From assembly GCA_003255025.1 (NCBI GenBank), contig QANY01005052.1:1054001-1118000 (forward strand): a DNA stretch of 64,000 nt, in the 5' to 3' direction. Below, piece by piece: positions 57,450 to 64,000 of the stretch. The position numbers were made by a program, and so were the translations under genes. The notes beneath the pieces were generated by a model. That model saw only the letters and a list, made by a program, of their open reading frames with translations. It was not told the origin of the DNA and searched no databases. This stretch comes from Datisca glomerata (taxonomy: Eukaryota > Streptophyta > Magnoliopsida > Cucurbitales > Datiscaceae). Numbering within the stretch: the first letter of the stretch is position 1; the number at the start of each line of letters is the position of its first letter.

Positions 57450-59590
57450 GATGTCAATGTTGACTTTTGCAAGTCTCATATAACAACAAAAGTTAGATTA
57501 ATGCAAGCTTTAAATGTGAAAATTCATGCGTGGATTTTGAAAGAATATCACTAATGATTTATGCACTTGAATTGTATCAAAACAACTAATGTGATGCATG
57601 TCTATCCATTGCAAGATAATAATTTTGAATGCATGCTATGCATGATTATGAACATTTATAAAAAAAAAATATTTGAAGATTTTGAAAGTTGACTAACGTG
57701 GCATTTGATTTTAAATGGATGCTCTTGATGGTTTGAAACCGAAGCAACTAGTTTGATGCATGTTTATGAAATTCTTGACTTATATTAGAAGTGGGATGAT
57801 CATGATAGCGTTAACACTAGGCATGATTGCGAACATTTTAAGCAAATCTTATGTTGATATTTTTATTATTAAATTTTTTTTGAAAATGGGTCATTATGGT
57901 CATCACTATCATCCTTCAAAACACTCACTTCGACTTGGGTCATAGATTGACAACGAGATATCAAGTATATGATAGAAAAACGGTGTGCCCTTTGTACTGG
58001 ATCGTGCCCCAGTATTCATATTTTTTCCAATGGTAGAAAAATACATGATTTCCCTTTTATTAATCTGATTCTCTTCACTTGTACGTATCATATTGTTTTG
58101 TAGTTACATTCCCCTTCTTGTTCATGACGTCTTTCAGATAACTTCAAACCCTCTTATATATGTACATGTTGACATTTGTCCCTCCTTTTTTCTTTGACCA
58201 ATGATGCCCTTTCAAGTTTTCACCATGACCTAAAACTCTTTTTTTCCATGGTGCCTTTTCAGGTTTTCACCATGCCCCCAAACTCCTTTTTGTGTCAAAA
58301 GTCATGCTCTTAAGTAATTTCAAGAGTAATTTTCAATTTCATCTACACGCTTTAGATGTTACAGGAAAGAAATGGAGAAAGTAAAAATGATAGAGTGAAT
58401 ATTATGAATAAATGCTTTTTATTGACAAAAAGCTGATAAACAAGGATTTGAAGAGGTTATGAGAAGAAAATTGTGGAATAAGATTTTCTCAGTTTCAGAA
58501 CAACTCTTTTAAGAATTAAAGCATTCCACATACTGTTTTTCTCACTCATAGTGATCATCCTTTCCTTCTTTTCCTTTTCCTTTTTTTTCTTTTTCTTCTT
58601 TTCAGGGGTGATTCCTTGCTTATGACAGATATATATTAAGGTATTAACTTATTTAAAGCCATACTTTTATTGTAGATAGATCTTCTTGGTCCGGAGATGA
58701 CTTTCATTTGGGTTGTAATGTAGGTTAGGATTTTTAGGCTGTTAAAAGAAAGGATGTCAAAGCCTCAAAACTCATCTGAAAAAGATATGTCTAAACTAAT
58801 TATCTGTTGAGAATTTTGTCAAGTAAAGACTGCCTCAGTGTGGGTTTTGACATTTTGTCATGAGAAACTAAAATTGAATAGTTGTATATGAACTTTTTGC
58901 AACAACTTACCGCCGTATGGGAAATGCGTTAAGGATTTTTGTTGAATAAATTTTCCCTAAAGTAAGAAGACAATCTAAAAGAATCACAAGGCTCACTTGG
59001 CTTTGACCTTTTTTTTGCATTTGCTATATTTTTTGTTGATTTTTTTTCCTTTGTCTTTTTCTTTTGCGCCAGCTTGAGAAATTTTTCACATTTTGAGACA
59101 TATATATTGACAAAAATAATAATTGCCCCAGTGTAGGGAGTGATCATTGGTTGGGTGTCGTGAAATGAAGATTCTTTTTAGGCTCAATTGAGCTTGCAAT
59201 GGATAAAAGTGTTTGGGATTATAGAAAGAATGCATCCCATCATTTCCAATCAGAAGTAAATTTAACAAGAACATGACCTCAGATAAGGATAACACCTTTT
59301 TGCAATGTCTTTATTCACCACAAAGAAGATTATTTTCACTTTTATTTGTCACTTCACTAAAAATAAGATTGTCAAAGCTATATTTGATACTTCTTATGCG
59401 TTTATTCTCAAAATCATCATTTCTAATCTGGGTTGGTTTGTTGGGTGAAAGAAAAGAAATAAGAGAGATGCAAGAGTATGAAGTCAATGAGTGAAGAACT
59501 GGAAATTCATTTATTAATTTTGAAATGAGCAAAAACTCAAATAGGACAAAAAACTAGAATCGAAAGTAAGAGACGGCTAAAAATAGACAA
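57450..59590. other. AT-rich region between array and gag
   Basis: No pol domain was recognised on either strand. A polypyrimidine tract at 58558-58606, a polypurine tract on the minus strand, could mark the 3' end of the element's interior. Confidence 0.4.
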
Positions 59591-61471
59591 AACACGATAA
59601 GATGTATGACAAAAGTTTCTCAGATATTGAGAAATTTGACATTAGCTCGCCACTCTTGAAGGTCCCTAAGGAGCAATGGCAATTTGGTGATACCTCAATT
59701 ATTGAACTTATAGTCAGGATAACAATGATATGTGAAAACATCGATATATTGCAAGCATTTGAACATTCATCGCATCAAGTTGTTCCATTGTCACATGAAG
59801 AGATACGTTCCACGAAATTTGCCATGGCATTCCCACACTCTAGTGGAGAGTTGGGGCTAGTTATTAGTTGTCATCAGCTTTCTTGAAGTTTAGCCAACCG
59901 TCTTTGATTAACATTTGAACTCTAGCTTCCAACATTTTACAATTTTTAGTTGAATGTCTAATTTCCCTTGCATGATAATCACATTGAGTAGTTGGATTGT
60001 ATCATCTAAGATATGGTGGCTGGAGAAGCTCGTATAGGACCGATACCAACTGATTATTCTATATTAATTATGGTGATAATTCTGTATATGACATCAGAAT
60101 TGGTCGTATTGGATGAACTATTGGTTATTTCTATTTCCCCTTTGAAGCTGGCCAACTCGACCAACATTTGGTTGGTGAGTTGGTGGTCTCAGATAAGATT
60201 TTGGGTTATTTCGAAATGTTGGTTGTTGGGAGTGATAATTGCATGGCACTTAGGGGGTACTAGCCACACATGATGTCGTGGATTTGGGACATTCAATGTT
60301 CTTTGAAAGGCACGATCCGAAGGTTCACAGCTTGTGATGGGTACCCAAAATTGATCATCTGTACCTCTCCTTCTTTTCATTTTGACGGTAACCCATTTTC
60401 TATCAAGAATTCTTCTGACAGAGCTCCTGGAATTCTATCACTTTTTATCTCACATTCTATTCTTTCACTAATGACTATAATATCAGAAAAGTCGCTTGGA
60501 GCATTTCCAATCATTCTATCATGAAGACCTCAAGGTATTGACGAACATTCCAGCTATTTTTTGACAAGGCAGGTTATATTTGAGCAACTAATTCCCTCCA
60601 CCTCTGAGCATATTCCTTAAAACTTTCAATATGCTTTTTTTCAACCTTTGTTGATCAAAATAATTAGAAGTCATGTCCATATTGTACTTGTATTGTCTCA
60701 TAAAAGCGTCAGCTTAGTCTTTACATCTCTGAATATGTTGACCCTCTAACTGGATGTGCCAATGAGATACAGCCCCCAATCAAACTATCTTGAGAAAAAA
60801 GTGGATCAACAACTTATCATCATGCTTGCATGTAGTCATTTTTCTGCAATACACAATAAGGTGACTCATCAGGCATGTACTGTCATCATACATTTCAAAC
60901 TCATGAATTTTGAATATGTGAGGGATGGTTATATCTGGGACCAGACATAATTGGGTGGCATCAATGATACTGTATACGTATGTTCCTTCAATAGCACGCA
61001 ACCTCTCTTCTAAAAAATCCAACTTATCACTCATCAGTGGAATTTTGCTTAGTTTGATTACGAGCTTCTGGGCTTTTGGGTTCGAGATCAGGTATGATGT
61101 TTCACTCATTATCATGTTCTCTTTATGGGGTGAAAACTTGATTGTGGTCAGGTGTCGCCATTGGGGTGCCGTACCCAAATTTTCTTGAATGAATCAATTC
61201 TTGGGGATTTGGAAACACGTAGTGCTGCACATTTATTGGTATGGATGGAGCATGGAATTGGTCTTTCTGATGATATCGGTAGAATGGAGTGAATCTAGGA
61301 GGGTAAAGTAGAGTATCGAAGTTGATCTCGTGGTGATGGAGCCTTTTACGGATTTTCAAGACATGCTTTTCCTTTGTTGGTGTCGAGAAGTTCCAGGACT
61401 ATGGTCATTAGTTCAGCTCCCAAATTTCTTGTTTCATTATCTCTGGTGATTGTTTTTTCTTGTTTATCCAT
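59590..61471 (-). pseudogene. Gag of the Tat/Ogre-like element, broken
   Basis: A plausible minus-strand start is the ATG at 61469-61471 (MDKQEKTITRDNETRNLGAE). It continues in shifted frames as NFDTLLYPPRFTPFYRYHQK, PKAQKLVIKLSKIPLMSDKL, FLEERLRAIEGTYVYSIIDA, CLVPDITIPHIFKIHEFEMY and LIVYCRKMTTCKHDDKLLIH. Next comes ESFKEYAQRWRELVAQI near 60610, and a Cys/His region (CDYHARE, then HSTKNCKMLEARVQ) near 59900-59990. The EERLRAIEG, CLVP-D, KF and YCRKM phrases are those of plant Tat/Ogre gag proteins. Several stops and shifts make it non-functional. Confidence 0.82.
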
Positions 61472-61569
61472 GATTCTATCTTGAGATTATGCTCTTTAAG
61501 GATAATGGAGGCAAGCCCAATGAGTTTTTTTCTTTCATTTTTATTTTTTCAAAATGAAAAAAAGAAAAG

Positions 61570-62050
61570 AAAACTATATCAGTGATGCATGAAGGAGAGA
61601 AAGAAACTACAATGCATGAAGGAGAGAAAGAAACTTCAATGCATGAAGAAGAAATCATAATGCATGAAAGAATCAATGACCTATGATATAATGAAGTAAA
61701 TGATGAACCTACGATGCACGAACTTAAGGATAAACCTACAATGCATTAGAGAAATAATGAACTTACGATGCGTGAAATCGAGAATTATATACAAATCATG
61801 AATTACAAAATGCCGGTGGATGGCGTTCATGATAATTCTACAAAATGAAGGAAAATAAGATTCGCCACTAAAAATTTATTGTACTTGTATGGTAAAATGG
61901 TAATAATAGTAATCAACGATGTATGAATAATGAAAACGATACATTTATGGTAATGATGATTATGATCATGACGATGATGATGAGGATTCTGATGAGGATG
62001 ATAATGGAGTGATGATGATGATGATGATGATAATGATGATGATGATGACT
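61570..62050. repeat. Simple repeats: ATGCATGAAGGAGAGAAAGA units and (GAT)n
   Basis: 61580-61760 holds GCATGAAGGAGAGAAAGAAA units and CCTACGATGCA(C/T) units. 61965-62047 is a GAT trinucleotide run with interruptions. Confidence 0.9.
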
Positions 62051-62582
62051 CAATTGAAAAAAAAATTAAAAACAAATTATGACAGATAACAAGTACCACA
62101 TAAATATTTAACGTGAATTACCTAACACATTTGAAAGACCCTAGGATTTGTTCTTGATTGTTCATTATGGGGGCTTTAAGGCTGTCTAGATATGTGTGGT
62201 TAGGGTCTAAAATCTCTTAATAGGCTCTTAGGTTGTCCACACTGTTATCCAAGCAGAGTAACAAGGGATCCCAAATGGTATTCTGCAAGGGTTGACCTGA
62301 GTGAGAACTTCCATGAGCCTCACGGGAACCACAATTACACGAAGACATTCCACTACTCATTCTCGCTAATCCTAAAGGAAAGCCCCGGTATAGAGCTAGT
62401 GTATGCGTGTGAAATTAGAAATTATATAAAGAAATGTACATCATAAAAACAAACTATATAAAACTACAAGCATGAATAAGAAAAATAATGAATCAAATAA
62501 ACAAATGAAGAGCAAAAAAAGGATAGCATATGATAAAATTTTGGCTTAGCTCTCTATCAATCTAAAAATGGTTAGACCGATT

Positions 62583-62604
62583 CCGTCCCTAGTGCAGTCG
62601 CCAA
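62583..62604 (-). other. Primer binding site of the Tat/Ogre-like element
   Basis: On the minus strand it reads TTGGCGACTGCACTAGGGAC, two bases inside the 5' LTR. It resembles the TGGCGACTCTGCTGGGGA type I recall for plant Tat/Ogre elements (arginine tRNA). Confidence 0.7.
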
Positions 62605-62606
62605 GT

Positions 62607-64000
62607 TGTCGCAACGTTCCTGCGACACGGAGCGGCGATTGAAAAAATCATTTTTGAAAAAAAAAAGAAATTTGGAGCCGCCACCAATCATTTTAGGGTG
62701 TGATTGGTCACCCAATTTTAAAATAAAAATTTTGGTCTACGAAAACTCAAAGTTGGTTCGGAAGTCATTTATGTGTGGGAAAGGTATTAGCACCCCACAA
62801 CACCCATTGTTAAAATGGTTACCAAATTTAATCAAATGTTATCCAAATTATATTTTAAAACAAGATTAAAGAAATTCATTTTTGAATGTCTCATTTGGTA
62901 CATTTTGCATCATAAAAATGAGTAAAATAAATTACCTTCAATAGGTGGTACAAAGACCAATAAAAATTTTATTTTTTGTTTTTAATATATTTTTTTAAAA
63001 TCAAAGCATTATTGGAGCTATTCTCAGTATCCAAAAAATAACTCCTCAACTCAGTAGTTCGAGAAATTGGATATCCCAAAAATCCCAAAATCCTTCATCG
63101 GATTTTTTTTAGTAAAAACTAAATAATGAGATTAACAAAGTTTAAATCTAATTGTTATGTTTTCAATTTATGAACGCTAATTTTGATGATAAAAGAATGA
63201 AATGATGATCACATTACAATTGTGATGATATGACAATAATATATAAATAAATAAGAATAAAAAACAACTATAAAGGAAAAGAAAGAATAATTGAAAGAAA
63301 AGTTAGAGATGATAAAATTGTATGATAAATTTTAAAAGAATATGTAGGGTGAAAATAAGAAAATAGTATGTGAACCAAGTAAAAAGATATATATAAATAA
63401 ATTAAATTAAAATAAACAATAATATCTACTAATAAAAGAAAATAGAAAAAATAAACANTAAGAATATATATTTAATTATTCTATAAATAAATTAATAATA
63501 AATCTTTTATGAATAAATAAATCTATGAAAAATACTTAATTTCATACATAATTGGTATGAACATATTATTTTTGATGAATAGTATACTAGTTACCATTTT
63601 TTCTTTTTTTCCTCATTACTAATCAAATAGCAAATGAATGATTATAGATTGTAACTAGTTAAAAATAGTGTCACTAAAGAAAAATCAAAAAAAATTTCAA
63701 AATAGAATATTTTTTGTTTGGGATATAAATATATCCTTATTTATTTTGGACTACTAAATTCACTAATTACCAATATTTCATTTCTCCCTCATTACTAATC
63801 AAATAGCAAAGAGATGATTATGGATGATAAATAGTTCAAAAAATGTCACAAAAATAGCAACATGATCTAAAAAACTGAAAAGACTTATGAGAACATTAAA
63901 AATTTTGAAAACTCAAATATTTGAATAATCTTTATATAGATATTTAACTCTTTATTTTATGCATTTTTTGTATGAGAAATTATCATAGGGGATTGTTGCA
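62607..64000 (-). repeat. 5' LTR of the Tat/Ogre-like element, cut by window end
   Basis: It begins TGTCGCAACGTTCCTGCGAC and aligns with 54496-55896 to the last base of the window. One N occurs at 63458. Confidence 0.88.

Larger units (their letters stand above)
54496..64000 (-). mobile_element. Tat/Ogre-like LTR element with gag but no visible pol
   Basis: Repeats from 54496 (TGTCACAACG) and 62607 (TGTCGCAACG) are the LTRs; both are at least 1.39 kb and the right one runs past the window end. A primer site beside the right LTR and a minus-strand gag set the orientation. Only about 2 kb lies between gag and the left LTR region, too short for pol, so the element is deleted or non-autonomous. 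It sits inside a gypsy integrase. Confidence 0.75.

Noticed and set aside
61827..62099. Ser/His-rich open frame
   Set aside because: It is the translation of the GAT trinucleotide run.
1..64000. tRNA genes, organelle DNA insertions and viral insertions
   Set aside because: Reading both strands by eye I saw no cloverleaf-type tRNA with A and B boxes, no chloroplast or mitochondrial gene blocks and no viral genes. A tRNA scan and organelle alignment would settle this.

Overview
This window looks like repeat-dominated nuclear DNA of a flowering plant. It is AT-rich, packed with plant-type retrotransposons, CACTA elements and Helitrons, and carries spliced plant gene fragments (FZR/CDH1-like and chloroplast-type MATE). 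It also has a 100-base N gap at 55262-55361, typical of a scaffold join. Nothing points to a bacterium, organelle or virus. I could not name the species. Family names below come from reading translations against remembered families, not from database searches.

The only gene that looks intact is a single-exon DUF7950-type plant gene at about 16.6-17.5 kb. It has a TATA box and ACGTG promoter motifs. Its expected N-terminus continues upstream of the first in-frame ATG and begins with ATT. The gene lies between minisatellite arrays, and outside those between two inverted copies of a ~650 bp repeat (13.8-14.5 kb and 19.5-20.2 kb).

Layout. 1-2 kb: L1-type LINE (minus). 3.2-4.9 kb: unknown element and an exon-like piece. 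5.9-13 kb: Tat-type Ty3/gypsy element (minus) with LTRs, PBS, gag, protease, RT, two RNase H domains and a dead integrase. 13.5-20.2 kb: gene plus arrays and inverted repeats. 20.2-22.5 kb: fragments. 22.6-23.9 kb: Helitron helicase (minus). 23.9-27.0 kb: CACTA element A (minus) holding two FZR/CDH1 exons. 27.1-28.9 kb: related CACTA element B (plus), head to head with A. 29-29.8 kb: gypsy LTR remnant. 30-33.6 kb: more CACTA ends and four exons of a MATE transporter. 34.1-36.8 kb: non-coding LTR-element debris. 37.4-39.2 kb: Helitron (minus) interrupted by a 5.8S-ITS2 rDNA fragment. 39.9-43.8 kb: Copia element with gag only and a 501 bp tandem duplication. 43.9-50.0 kb: complete non-autonomous LTR element (TSD TCTAG) without gag or pol but with two satellite arrays. 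51.3-53.6 kb: Helitron (plus), broken by a gypsy element (53.6-54.5 kb), itself broken by a Tat/Ogre-like element (54.5 kb to beyond the window end).

No cellular pathway is encoded here. The value of the window is its record of nested transposition, gene-fragment capture, rDNA insertion and C-to-T decay around one surviving gene.
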